From: Neelides folsomi
Lineage: Eukaryota > Arthropoda > Collembola > Neelipleona > Neelidae
NCBI GenBank assembly: GCA_034687125.1
Contig: JAQGBZ010000034.1
Span: forward strand, 276,474-340,473
DNA length: 64,000 nucleotides
Direction: 5' to 3'
Position 1 is the stretch's first letter. Each line of letters begins with the position of its first letter. The notes under the pieces are model-generated. The model did not search any database. It was not told where the DNA came from and was given only the letters and a program-made list of their open reading frames with translations. Positions 50,601-62,000 of the stretch are shown in pieces. Position numbers and translations under genes: made by a program.

Positions 50601-53600
50601 TAACCTAATCACAATCATTAAATCACTCCATGACCTCCTATCTGATAAAACCCTAATGACGATCAGAGTTCCTATTATTAACAACCATGAGTAATAAGTA
50701 ATAAGAATACAAATTGAAATTGAAGATCACATAACAAGTTCCTTAGAGTTCCTTTAGTCAACTTGGACAAACCATGTAATACCAAAAAATATTACCTTGG
50801 TATTGAAAATAACAAGGAAATAAAAAAATGAGTCTTTTATTAACCTCAGATTAACTCTTAGAACTTTGGCGGAATCAAAAAATCTAAACAACAATTTTGG
50901 AAAATGACAATCATAGAGAGTTAAAATGAATAAGAGGAAAAAATTGGATTCTCTTTTTTCGCATCGGACTTTGAAAACATCATTTATTGGTTCAAACATG
51001 AAAATGTGATTAAAGTGGGGATTTTGAATATTGGGAAATAATAATATAAATCATCTTTTATTTTCAACTCCAATTCCTCTACACAGAGCTTGAGGACTCG
51101 CACTTAATAATATATGAGTTACTATGGATACATTAATTATGTCTTGTGGTTAGTTTGGATCTAAATAATATCTCTGAAGGAAATTACAAGTTGGTTGAAA
51201 GAGCATTAGCGGGTAAAATACGAGATATTTTAAATGATGTGTATGGTGTAATTCTTATCTCAAATTGAATAGAACCACTTCCCGGTAATTGTGTAAATCA
51301 AAGAGATCTCAATAATTCTCAAACCAATTTAGATTCTTTCATGAGAGCCTAATAATTTCTCATTTTTCGGCCCAACCAGTTGTAGATCGTATCTCTGGGA
51401 GATAAAAAGATATTTGAATAAGTTATGGCGCCCGAAGATGAAGATAAAAGGGCGGATTCCTCCCGGCCCGGCTCCAATATTGTTTCCGAGTCGGGTAATG
51501 ATGGGGAGATGGATTGGATGTAAATCGATAGATCGGAGAGGCAGTAATAATTTAGAGTCGGTGTTATTGGTGAGTCCCGCGGGATTGGCCCTGACTTTTG
51601 ATGGAAACAGATTCACTCTTTCCTGACATCCCGATTCTTCTCCCTTCCCATTCTCTCCTACGACTCCGACCATTATTCCCCAACGTCCCAACGGAGGTTC
51701 CTTACCCTTTCCGTCCACACAATTCCGATCTTGATTCTGACTAGAAACATCGAAGAAGATGAAATGAGCGATCAATTAATTTATCCTATCTGGATGCTCC
51801 AAACCCTCCATATTCCCCATAATTTCCCGCACCTCGAAGAGAAATGATAGAACCTATTTGGAGCTTGACATTGATGGTTCGAAACATTTGAGATGTGTTG
51901 GATTCCTGGAGAGAACTCCCCTATCTCTTTTCCCTGTTCGTCCATCTCCAGGGCCTGAGAATTAGACGAATTTGTTGTGTCGTGAGTGATTGATTAGGAC
52001 AAGAGCCTGGGAGAGACAGAAAAGGATTAAAGACGTGGGAAGGAGAGCCAACTACCAATATATACATATATGTACTCAGATGTTCACTCAAACTAAATGT
52101 AAGTATTAGAAGTGAAGTACTTATATAAATGTGTACGTATAGTACACTTCCTCTCCATGGAGTCTTTTACATGGAAGTTTGAGCGGTTCCGGTAACCGAA
52201 TCTTATTTACTCTTAAACCCCTTTAACCCCCCCCCTCCATTTTCAAATCGAAGGATCGAGTTCTGGTCAACAATTGAGAGAAAATTGTTCTTTTAATAAA
52301 TTCATTATAGATAAATTCATTGAATAGATAAATTCATTGAATCATCATTCTTAATGAGAATAATTTTAACAATGATTTTATTTTTTTTAAATGGTCAGAA
52401 TAAAGAAATACAGAATGTATGTATATTAGAAATTGTATAGGAGTTAATGTATAAGCTTAAAATTATGAATTTGAGTTGGAAAGTGAAGTAAAAGAATATA
52501 TTTTATTACAGTGTGGAGATTTGTTTTGATGGGAATTTGTTTTGATTGTTGGGTCACCTGTGAGACATTTTTGAAGGTGATTGTGTGGGCAGGAAGGAGA
52601 TTTGACGATGGTGAGAGAAAGAAACTTTTTTATGAGTCTTGAACAAAATGGGTTTCGCAGATGCCTTTTTTCAATGGTTTGGAACCAAAAAGAGGAATAA
52701 TGTTTTGAGTTCTAAATGCGGAGGAGCCATTGGAGGCGAATGGGAAGCATAAAGCGGCGTCTCTGGCACTATACCCCATATGTCTCTGATCAGAGGTTTA
52801 CCAGAACAGAAATATTCGTTTTTGATCTTCTGTGCAGATATTATTTATGACACACTACTGTGTTCCTCCACAAAAGCAGTTCCCCGATGAGAGACTCAAT
52901 GAGAGATCATCTCCCATGGAAACCCACCAACATCCCACAGCATTATCAAAAAGACACTCAGCTCCCATCCATAAAAAATGTCGACCAGAATAACTTGTTT
53001 ATTCTTTCCGGGCTAAAAGGGATCCTACCTCTCCCGAACAACCCTAATTGCGGAGAGGACGCGATAACAATTACATCCTCAAACAACCGCAGAACAATAA
53101 TAAGGTTCCTCTCTATGTGAGTGGAGAACCAAATGGCGCTCGTAACTCACCCAATCTAAAAGATAGGATCGGAGGAACTAAGCAGCTCTCAATTGGCTCT
53201 CTCCTCCACACAGCCAACAACAGGCTCGAAGGGTGTCAGGTGGAAGATAATACCCCTACCAATCACGGCCCCGGAGGTCATTCATCAATTAAACCCTCAA
53301 AACAAATTATAGACAATATTTACAATCACAATCTTGAGACACTTTTATATACTTTTGTATAAGAAGTAAAAATTAAAAAAAGGAATGTATTTTGTGCAAA
53401 CGATATGGATGTGAATTATTGTGAATAATGTTCATTTGTCATCCCCCTCGTCCCTTTTTGAGGAAGTGTTGTGAGTGCGAGGGGGCTGAGGATCCCAAGA
53501 GCTTCTCTAATTTGCGAACCTTCTGGTGAATCTGATAAGATGATGAGAGGAGGGAAAAGTCAACATTTTCCCTCTTCTGATTCCACCGTGTCAAACCTCT

Positions 53601-56600
53601 TGATCTTCTCCCAAAGTTGTGCAAATGAGATTCCCAAGTTCCTCATCAACATGATAGCCTGGTGCTCATTCACGCGATGGAGAAATTCCTAAATGATGAC
53701 AAATTTGACATGGGTTTCTCTATCACTTCTTCACACATCCCGTGTTGATCTACTTATTATAATTATATAACGAACCATGGGAATGAGAACACTTCCACAC
53801 TCGGAGAGTCTCTTAATTCATATACAAATAAAAGACCTTTGCTAATTCCATCTCCGTTTACCGCTCTTCCAATTTACCCTTCCCGAACGAATGAGATAAA
53901 AATTGACATGGTGACGTTTCCTGGGCCATCCGAACTTGTAGGATCCACTAGAGGGAAGTTGGCCAATTGACTCATTCACAAGTGAATATTTATTTTACAA
54001 GTGTGAAATGGGTTTTAAAAACCGGGATTAAGTGGCTGGAGGGAAAATGGTAAAGTGGATCTGCATGAGAGATTATTCAAATAGCCGCCTGGTTTTTATT
54101 GTGGAATTGAGTGGGATCGAGGAATTGATTCTGGATGAATAGAAACGGGAACGGGATTGAATTTCGTCAAGAATCGAGGGTTCACACTGTTGGTGAAATT
54201 GAGTTTTCTTCCAATTGGGTTTCCAACTCGCGGTTTGGACCGAGGAACAATCGAATCAAGACTCAAATTGAGTAAAGGATAACTAGAACCCAAGTGGAAA
54301 TCTCATTACCATTTCGCCCACTCTTGACAAATTTCCAATCGGAGATTGAAGGTTCTTTGATGGCCTTTGAAGCTTCCGTAAGTAGTACAATAATGGTGGG
54401 GGTTGAGGAAACGGTGTTTGTTTTGACGTTGGAATAATTAGCGAAGAGGTTCCTAAGAAGATGGCAAACAAAGCTCAAAGAACCCTCTTCCCCACTTCCG
54501 GGCACGAGGTAACAATCTGGGCAAATCCAATCTCGATAATTCTAATAAGAACCCATAATCCAATTCCCCGCGGCGATAAAAACTCCTGACTCCTCGGGAT
54601 TTTAAAAACCAGGTCCTTGGGAGTGACCTCGAACCATACGGCCAATTTGTGATCAAATTCCGCCAATTTTGGATGGGCTGGGGGTTTGGTGGGGACAATG
54701 TCGCGTGGCCGAATGTGACCAATGATTCTCGTCTGCCGGTGAGCAGGACAAATAAAAAGGGTTCCGTATAAATTAGCCGAGAGAGGAAATGAGATCTTTT
54801 GAGGTTGGGACTTAGGAGAGGCAGAAAGGAATAGAAATGACATTTGGATGGAGGGGAGAAAGCCGGCTGGTTAGCCTCAATTCACTTCACCCTCATCATC
54901 ATGAGGAGGAGAATGAGGAAAAATAAAATGGGGATTGCTTTGATTTCTCCCAGAGAGACAAAGTTCAAAGACTTTGATTCTCATTTGAAAAGCAATGATG
55001 ATCTATTCTCTGGAGACGCTTACCTCTTGGTCTCAGAGGAAGGCTTAAGAATACGAGCCAAGTCTATTATCCTTCATATTTACCCGGGATGAAATAGGAG
55101 TTTATTTCCTAGCCCATTAACGGTCGCGCGTAATAGACCTCTCAACCTTTTTTCTCGACAGCCGGGATGCTGGAACAGTTTCCCCGCACAATGTCTCCAT
55201 TATCCACCATGCCAAAATGAGTGAGGAGGAGTGCGAGGAAATGAGAATGGGCTGGAGAAAGATTTCGGGCACGAACGGAGTCCTTAAATAAAATTATGAT
55301 GAGCCGGGTCGTAAAGTCGAATCCCTGTTTTGTTGAGTCTGTGGTGTCAATTTGTTGGGACAGTTAATAAAATGTGGGGAGGGAGGATGAAAAGAAAGCC
55401 ATATGTGCGAGGGGCCCATTCTTATGTATACAGATGGCTGAGAGTTGTTGGTGAGGAGTTATGGAATTCATATTCTTAAGGACAAGATACAAACTTCCCC
55501 CTTCCCACACCCACCAGAGAAACGGTGAGAAACCCGAGAGGGTCTATTAATACACACGGGAACAATTCCCCGTTCAAACCCGTCCCGCCCAGTCCCGCAG
55601 TCCGCGGAGTTTAAACCACTCGAATTAGTCAAAAATAATTGATCGCACTTCTCCAACTGTTGAGAAGCCATCCATCACAGGGAGATGACATCATTAACCC
55701 AAACCGATTTGTCTCATTGCTCACCCCGGGTTTCAAGGAAGAGGATATTAGCATTATGAGCACAAGTTTTAACACCTCTTACCCGTCCTATCAATCCTCG
55801 CGAAATGAAATATGGGCGACAAGACCAATAAAATCAAATCATTACAAGATCCCCCAATGAACAAAATACATCCTTGTGGACAATCTCCAGAGTCGTAAAT
55901 AGTATCATAGCTCCTAATCCCAACCACCCAATCGTGCTAATCCCACTAATCCCCATCGCCCCACAGGTAGAGAATAATCATTCCAGCTCTGGGAAATGTT
56001 CATTCATCTCCCGATGTGGGAGAGAAGAAGTTGACACGCATTGGCGCCGTCAAACGAATTCAACGAGGAGACGATAAATTAACTCTAATCGAATCCCATC
56101 CTCGTAAATTATTCTCAAGGACATAAAATGAGGAAGACAAGGAAATAAATATCATTTTTATCTCCCTAATAATGAGCGGATCCTTGGACTCTGAGGGAAA
56201 TTTTAAATCCTCTCACGCGCCTCTCTATACTTAGATTTTATATGCAAACTCAAAAGGTCAATTAAGAATCCTTAGGAGAAAACCTACGAACCAAATTGGC
56301 CTTTTAGCTAAAATATTTCAAGACCATTAAATATATATACATTATATATCCACTTATATAAACCTACTTATATACAAGATACACATCTTAATACATAGAT
56401 ACAGTACACAAATCACATACGACCGTCATAGTATATACGACCGTCTAAGTTAAGTACTAGTATTGAACTTGTAAATTACTGTCACCATTGAACTTTGACA
56501 TTATTTTAACAAAAGTAATTGGGTTGGGTGGTGAAATGTTTTATTGAACTTGAGAGAGTTGGAAAGGTATTTGGAACAAAAGGTCCTTGAGAAATTAATT

Positions 56601-58999
56601 GAGATAATTAAACCATGGAGGGAATTTAGGAGTTGGAAAGAAAGTTTGGAGAGTTAGGTAAGTTAATAAACTTAAACGTCTTAATAATAAGGTTGAGTTA
56701 TACAAAGGAATTGCGTACCTTTGAAATGCTTGATCCGCTGTTGGGACTATTTGGATTCCCATAAATGGAACTTGGGCTCACAACTCCAGTCGAGTTCCCG
56801 GACTTGCCATGAAGGATTTGTTCGCGGATCCTCTGGAGTTGGTTGATCATCGCTGAGAGCTTTTGCTCGTTTTCCAGCAAACACTCTTCCCCAGAGAGAG
56901 AAACGGCCGCTCCGATGAGGCTAGACATTTAATTTGACTCATTGTACATTGATGATTCCAATTGACAAAGAATATTTTAAAACTTATCATCGACGGCCTA
57001 AATTCCAAACCTCACAATACCCTTTATTGGTCTTTACAAATGTGTCCATGTGTATTACTATTATTGGACCTATTTGGATGTACAATGAATAATTAAGGAA
57101 AACGATCCCCTTGGACCAAAGCAATTCCTATGAGTCTTTTGTCCGGGACAAAGACTGTCAAAGGTCAAGAAAGATACCCCTCACCTGATGATGAGCGATA
57201 AGGATGATAAGGGAATAAAAGAAATGTATTTACATATCCCTTTTGACCAATCGTTGATCTGAATAGCAATAAGGAATTGAGTGGGTTGGAAATCCAACAT
57301 TAGTATTCATTTATTATTAATCGGCACAATAGGAAAATATTTTTGTTTATTGGCAAGTCTAAGAACAACAATAACAATAAAAACGCAATCGTTCTCTAAA
57401 GCCTTATAATAAATAATAATAAAGAGTCATTAAATATGAGAGTTTATATATTTATTTATATAATAGTGATTATAAGTAGCCTACAATAGACGATTTTTGC
57501 ATTTCCTCGTCGAGCCGCAGTGGTTCGTTTAATGTCGCCAATTTGTCTCTTCAAATGAAGTAAATAAAAAGTTAAATAACGAGTCTTCTAAGGTTTCTTG
57601 AACTTTAGAGGACAATGAGGAAGTTTAGTTGTGAAGTCGTTTAATCCGGCCCTCCTGCCAGCCCAAAGGTAAAACCAACTTGTTTTGAATGATCCGACAA
57701 GGCGTACAAGGGACATAATATGTAAATTTAGAGTGCCATTATGTATGTATGGAATTTTGAAAGGAAGTTTACATCATAGACAATTCCTCTCTGTTCCACT
57801 CGGGTTCTTTGTAGGGGGTTCCTGTTCTTAGCTTCCTTGGTTTCACTGTTTACCTTCGGCTCGCTCAAAGAAACTCCGAGATCTCGAGAGAGAAACAAAG
57901 AAAGAGACCAAAGTGCACTCCCACACACAACGGAAACAAAACTTAGTTGGAAAAAATTAAATTAACATCCCAAGGAGTCTTTAATGACATTTAATTTCAT
58001 AATCATCACAACCATATTATCAATAAACTTCCAAGTCAATGGCCTATATCTACACAAGTACTTAATATACATAGGTTGTAATAGTAAATACAATCATCTT
58101 CGCTTTCTTGCAACCCGGAAGGAAATACCCAAACCCTTGCGCCTTGTAAACCTTTATTTCTCATTTCCCCCCAATTTGGCCATAATAAATAATAAATATA
58201 AATACCTACGATATATCGTATTATCGCGATAGATAAATAGATATGTATTAGTAGATATATGGTAAATATTATGATGAATATGTAATGTATGTATTATAGT
58301 CTAATCATTTATTGGAATCAATTAAAAGATAATTAAAAGACAATTAAAAAATTTAATTAATTACCTGTTCTCAAGGGCCATTGCAGACAACGGAGCATTA
58401 GCTGAAGATCCCGAAGAAGCCCTCGATGTGAGTTTCTTAAGAACGTCGTCCATCGACTTTTTGCTATTCTTTCCATCGGCCTGATTTGGTGAGAGAAACA
58501 ACGGCGATTTATTCGATTCCCCCGAAGTTGAATTGTTGAGACTCCGCCGGCCCGAACAACGACCATTGGGCTTTTGACCTTTCCATACGAACCTCGGGTC
58601 ATCCTCCTCCTCCTCCTCGGGAAGTTCTTCCTTTTCGGAAAAGGACTCCGACACGAGGTCGGACATCTCGTCTCCGCTCAGTTCCATCCCCACACTTTCT
58701 CTCTCCACCTTGGAGAGGATGGAGTCGTGAGGGTGGAACTCCAATTCCTCGTCCATTGTGTTGCCCCGTCTCAAGAGACTTTGTCTGGCCTTCGAGACCA
58801 TGATCCCAGAAGGTGGGTCGACCTCGCCCGGCTCCACCTGATTCCCTTTGTAGCCACCTGAGGTCTTGGGACTCTTCGGCCCTCCCCTCACACCTTCTCC
58901 CCCAATCCGTCCGCTACTTCCGCCCTCGACCAATCGACTCGACCCGTTGTTTCCGGCCTCTTCGAATTTATTCGGCGGTGACTTTCTCTTTGAGCTCAT
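44569..58999 (-). CDS. SoxD: SoxD-family HMG-box transcription factor (Sox5/6/13, Sox102F type), 9 coding exons
   Basis: join(58999-58365, 56920-56719, 46820-46668, 46304-46098, 46043-45728, 45644-45441, 45323-45168, 45051-44730, 44662-44569), 2,289 nt and 762 aa, phases consistent at all eight joins. The N-terminus is MSSKRKSPP (vertebrate Sox5 has MSSKRPASP). Residues about 230-250 are the SoxD coiled coil ([17 protein letters not shown]). PLNLS at 441-445 matches the CtBP-binding motif of Sox6. The HMG box (about 589-665) includes [19 protein letters not shown] and [12 protein letters not shown], then [13 protein letters not shown], and is followed by the SoxD signature RPRPKRTC...[14 protein letters not shown]. 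SoxD proteins bind AACAAT-type sites in the nucleus, dimerise by the coiled coil and lack a strong activation domain (known). The glutamine-rich second coiled coil of vertebrate SoxD was not found. Confidence 0.95.
44730..45051 (-). CDS. SoxD: SoxD coding exon 8: second half of HMG box and post-box region
   Basis: 322 nt. Acceptor TTTTCACAG|GA; donor AATCTCAG|GTATTT. Encodes [19 protein letters not shown], the basic RPRPKRTC stretch and the [10 protein letters not shown] helix. If the donor is ignored the frame runs on for 11 codons to a TAG at 44695-44693. I prefer splicing, because the downstream exon reads as a typical acidic SoxD tail. Confidence 0.93.
45168..45323 (-). CDS. SoxD: SoxD coding exon 7: first half of HMG box
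   Basis: 156 nt. Acceptor TTTTCCAG|GT; donor ATTCTTG|GTATGG. Encodes [19 protein letters not shown] and [13 protein letters not shown], the N-terminal strand and first helices that bend DNA in the minor groove. The intron position inside the HMG box (after SKIL) is a SoxD-type feature. Confidence 0.96.
45441..45644 (-). CDS. SoxD: SoxD coding exon 6: pre-HMG linker
   Basis: 204 nt. Acceptor CATTTGCAG|GAG; donor CAACAGA|GTAAAAT. Encodes [18 protein letters not shown] through ...DFISACQQ. Phase 1 at both ends. The frame was chosen by splice phase: the other two frames are also open for much of the exon. Confidence 0.85.
45728..46043 (-). CDS. SoxD: SoxD coding exon 5: PLNLS co-repressor motif
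   Basis: 316 nt. Acceptor TTCTCCATCCAG|CAG; donor CACTCGG|GTAATT. Proline-rich, with GPLNLSKPK, equivalent to QPLNLSAKPK of Sox5, a CtBP-type docking site. The 54-bp intron before it has no stop in frame, so an unspliced isoform with 18 extra residues is possible. Confidence 0.88.
46044..46097 (-). other. SoxD: 54-bp in-frame mini-intron in SoxD
   Basis: GTAAGACTTG at the 5' end and TTTTCTCCATCCAG at the 3' end. The length is a multiple of three and the frame is open through it, so splicing and retention both give intact protein. Confidence 0.7.
46098..46304 (-). CDS. SoxD: SoxD coding exon 4: polyalanine region
   Basis: 207 nt, 69 codons. Encodes [16 protein letters not shown], similar to the YKAGCSDPYPVQLIP segment of Sox5, then a ten-alanine run and a second AAAA block. 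The acceptor is TTGTTTGAG|AAG, or AAG|GCC three bases later (46301), which would drop one lysine. Donor ACAAAT|GTAAGA. Confidence 0.82.
46668..46820 (-). CDS. SoxD: SoxD coding exon 3: His/Gln-rich linker
   Basis: 153 nt, 51 codons, phase 0 at both ends. Acceptor TTGATTTCCAG|G; donor GGAAAA|GTGAGC. The sequence is histidine-, glutamine- and asparagine-rich ([23 protein letters not shown]). I assign it to SoxD by strand, order, phase and composition. It has no clear vertebrate counterpart. Confidence 0.72.
47891..47980. repeat. 10-bp minisatellite, 9 imperfect copies
   Basis: Units of exactly 10 bp with consensus TGAAACTRTT run without a shift in length through SoxD intron 2. Confidence 0.8.
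52292..52342. repeat. 17-bp tandem repeat
   Basis: ATAGATAAATTCATTGA twice in direct succession, preceded by a partial copy. Confidence 0.7.
56719..56920 (-). CDS. SoxD: SoxD coding exon 2: coiled coil
   Basis: 202 nt. The acceptor ATGTCTAG|C completes S212; the donor is TCAAAG|GTACGC, phase 0. [19 protein letters not shown] aligns with KERQLMGMINQLTSLREQL of Sox5, the SoxD dimerisation helix. The following sequence is serine/asparagine-rich, not glutamine-rich. A 1,444-bp intron precedes and a 9.9-kb intron follows. Confidence 0.9.
56921..58364 (-). other. SoxD: SoxD intron 1, no gene seen
   Basis: AT-rich sequence with TA-rich stretches near 58180-58290 that include GATATATCGTATTATCGCGATAG. 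Nothing else recognised. Confidence 0.6.
58365..58999 (-). CDS. SoxD: SoxD coding exon 1: N-terminal region
   Basis: 635 nt, residues 1-211 plus two bases. Start ATG 58999; donor GAACAG|GTAATT. It holds a glycine/serine-rich start, an acidic run ([10 protein letters not shown]) and [15 protein letters not shown], comparable to the LADVVDTLKQRK segment of Sox5 just before its coiled coil. An acceptor (TTTTTCCAG|A, first base 59033) lies 34 bp upstream of the ATG, so at least one further 5' non-coding exon must exist to the right. Confidence 0.9.
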
Positions 59000-59033
59000 C
59001 GCGTTAGTTCAGAGGAAAAAGGAATCGACGATT

Positions 59034-62000
59034 CTGGAAAAATAAAAACATTGTCAATATTAATATTATACTAATTAATGTAATTAAGATTTATTTCTCA
59101 ACATGATTTTTTAATAATTAGGAATTATTCAAAAATTATTTTAGAATTTATAATCAACATTTCCCTAATTTGGTCTCAATTATGTGCATACATCAGTATT
59201 ACAGATAGTTGTGGAAATTTTTTATTTAATTAATTTTGATTCTTAATTCAAAATATTAACGATTTTAATTCTTTATTTCTATTTAATAAAAGTAGTTATA
59301 CGTTGTTGTCCTTGTTGTTCTTACGAGTTGTGTTAATTATATTCCTTGTCCTTTTGGAGTTAAATCACTCGGAATTGTTAAATTGCCGATGGGCAGACCA
59401 AATGGTAAATCAAGGAGACAAAGAAATGGATTTTTGACATGATGAAACAAGAAACCTTAATGTTCCTTCTTTTTATCGTTTAAACGTACATCCCAGAATA
59501 TTTAAATTGACAAGAGTCAAAGATATTATAAGATATTAATACCAAATCACATACGTTACATATACATTAATAGTACATATTAAGTGTAGAGTAGACCATT
59601 TGGATAGGTACCATATACATAGATAAATACCACATAGATAAATATCATTGGTTTTTTGTTTTAAATTGAATGAAGCCCATAGGAGGGTGTTTTAGCCCAA
59701 GTTTACGAGGTTTTGATTTAATTCTGTACAGACGAGATATTGAAGAAAGGATAAATTGTGAAGATTCCTTTGGTGATGTCCTGAGAAGTCCTGGATTTGT
59801 TGGATGTGTTGGATGTGTTGGATGTGTTGGATGGGTTGAATGGGTTGGTTGGGAGAAGTTTGGTGGAATGAAAATACTAAAATAAAATCCTTGGATTGAA
59901 TGAATGTTTTGGGCCCGAGAAACTGTTTCTCCTCTCCATCATCACACGCTGGGTCTCTGGGCGGAGTATAATGGAATTCTGTGAAGAAAAAGAAGCCTCG
60001 GCGTTCCTAAATAGACACACACATTCATAATAGCCATAAGTCATGAGAGGGGGAGAATATGATCATTGTTGAATGGAATCCACTGTGTCATGGTACACTT
60101 TGTTTCATACTCCGAGACCCTTCTTATCGGCATCTTTCAAAATATCTTTGGAAGTCTATGATCCGTGCGGAGTACATGGAGTCCTCCTCTGCATGGTGAT
60201 AGTGGGACACACGGCTGGACCCTCACCACCACAGATAAACCCCTTTTTTAATTAAGCAATCACGAAGAAAGTATCGCTTATTCACAGTTTCCTCATTCTT
60301 CTCAAGAGAGAGAAAAACAAATTACCAAATGGGATTCTCCGCATTTACCATTTGGCCTCTCATACGGCTCGACCTCTCGCTGACCCTTTTTACTTGTCAA
60401 CTGAGAATTGGAGTTTGAAACAACGTAGATAAAACACACAATCATAAAATGTCAACTCCACAATATCTACACCATACATAAGCAGAATAATGTGTAATTA
60501 TTGGGTTTGATATTAAGGCCTCCTTTATCTCTTCATTTGTGAATTATCAGAAGTCTTTTACAGTCCGCTTTGGATCACTCCAAACTCTCTCTTATACTTA
60601 AATGTACTATATGTTAAGTAAATGCAAAGAAGCTGCTGGGTTGTCATTTATGAATCATTTCGCAATTCCAAAGGCAAATTACTGCCATGCTCAGCACCAC
60701 CCAACTTCATTCATCGAAATAATAATAAGTTCAACGATGGACTACCTTTTAATAACGCAAGGTCACCAAAGTGAAACGTAAGCTTTTATGGAAAGATAAT
60801 CAAAATAATTAATTCACAATTAGCCTTTACATGTTGAGAAATATATAATAATATATATAAAATATTCCATTGGGAGATGAATCATATTCCATGTTGTATT
60901 TACATATATATTATATGGTGAATAATGGATTTATGAATCTTATCATTTATTTAGTAATTCCTTTGGGAGGAATAACAAGAGATGGGCAGAATTTATAAAT
61001 CATCAAGTTGCGAACAGAACTTGCAAATGGTCTTGAGTAATATTTATTATTAATTATTACTCTTGGACTGATATGAGAAGATTATTAAACGTCCACCAGA
61101 ACTTGTCGCGAACTCCCAATTGATTCATGGATCTATTTATTAACTAATGATACCAGAGCGAATCTGTATGAAGTAATATGGGCCTGTAATTGGGGTTTGG
61201 ATGGTGGTCGAGACCCAGGTGGATTGATTGGAGTCCAAAGAGAGGGAGGGCGATTGGAAGTGATTGTATGTCGGTTGATGGATGGGAAATTTAGAGAAGG
61301 ATGACACGGACTTTGCAATTCCTGAAGGGTTCATTTTGCACGGTGGCAAGCATGACGATGCCGTAGGAGCCAGAATCCTCCACGCTACATGAAATGAGGA
61401 GCGAAACAATGAGTGAAAGATGGGGCTTCCATAACCCGGAGTTGGCAATGGTTCTTCTCGACAGGATATGAAATATAAAGTTGAGTTTGTCTTTTGATAT
61501 TGGCCCATCTGGGTCCCAGAAAGGTCTCTCCCATTCTCCAAGCCAAACGACCTCATTCGGATGCACAGACGCTGTAATTACTCAGGAAGATGACTCGAGT
61601 GGGTGTCTTCTTCATTGTTCTGTCTCCTCTCATTAGCTCCACTGGGATGAGCCAATGAGTGAACAAAGCCACCAAATTGGCACCCTCACCCTTTTGACCC
61701 GGAGCCAGAACCGATCCCGCCCTCTCCGCGACACCCCTTTGTCCCGCTCCGACACAAGGAAAATGGATGGGGAAAACAAGGGCCCGGAAGAACCGGGACA
61801 TTCCGGACTAAATGGGGAGCCGTAAATTGGCTCACGGGAGTGAATGGGAGGGTCCGAGGATTGACCGGGGGAATGTGGAAATGGACTCTCATAATTTTCT
61901 GGTCATCGGAGAACAAAGAGGTCGGGAGGGGAATGTTGGGAACCACTCCTCGTCCCCTGACAGCTTATTTATCGGGGTCCATATTTCAGCGTCGGGGTTT

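Larger units (their letters stand above)
46821..56718 (-). other. SoxD: SoxD intron 2 (9.9 kb), no certain gene
   Basis: Unique sequence of moderate GC with many short open frames on both strands, none recognisable. It holds a 10-bp minisatellite (47891-47980), a tandem repeat (52292-52342), poly-C runs near 48576 and 52230, and a weak two-exon candidate at 53436-53691. The length suggests enhancers or a nested gene, but none can be shown. Confidence 0.6.

Noticed and set aside
52860-53362. Two adjacent plus-strand open frames in the SoxD intron
   Set aside because: Different frames, no motif and no convincing splice sites between them. Could be non-coding RNA, but nothing shows it.
54263-54843. 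Overlapping minus-strand open frames with protein-like composition in the SoxD intron
   Set aside because: Two frames are open at once, there is no recognisable domain, and donors/acceptors do not join them in a consistent way.
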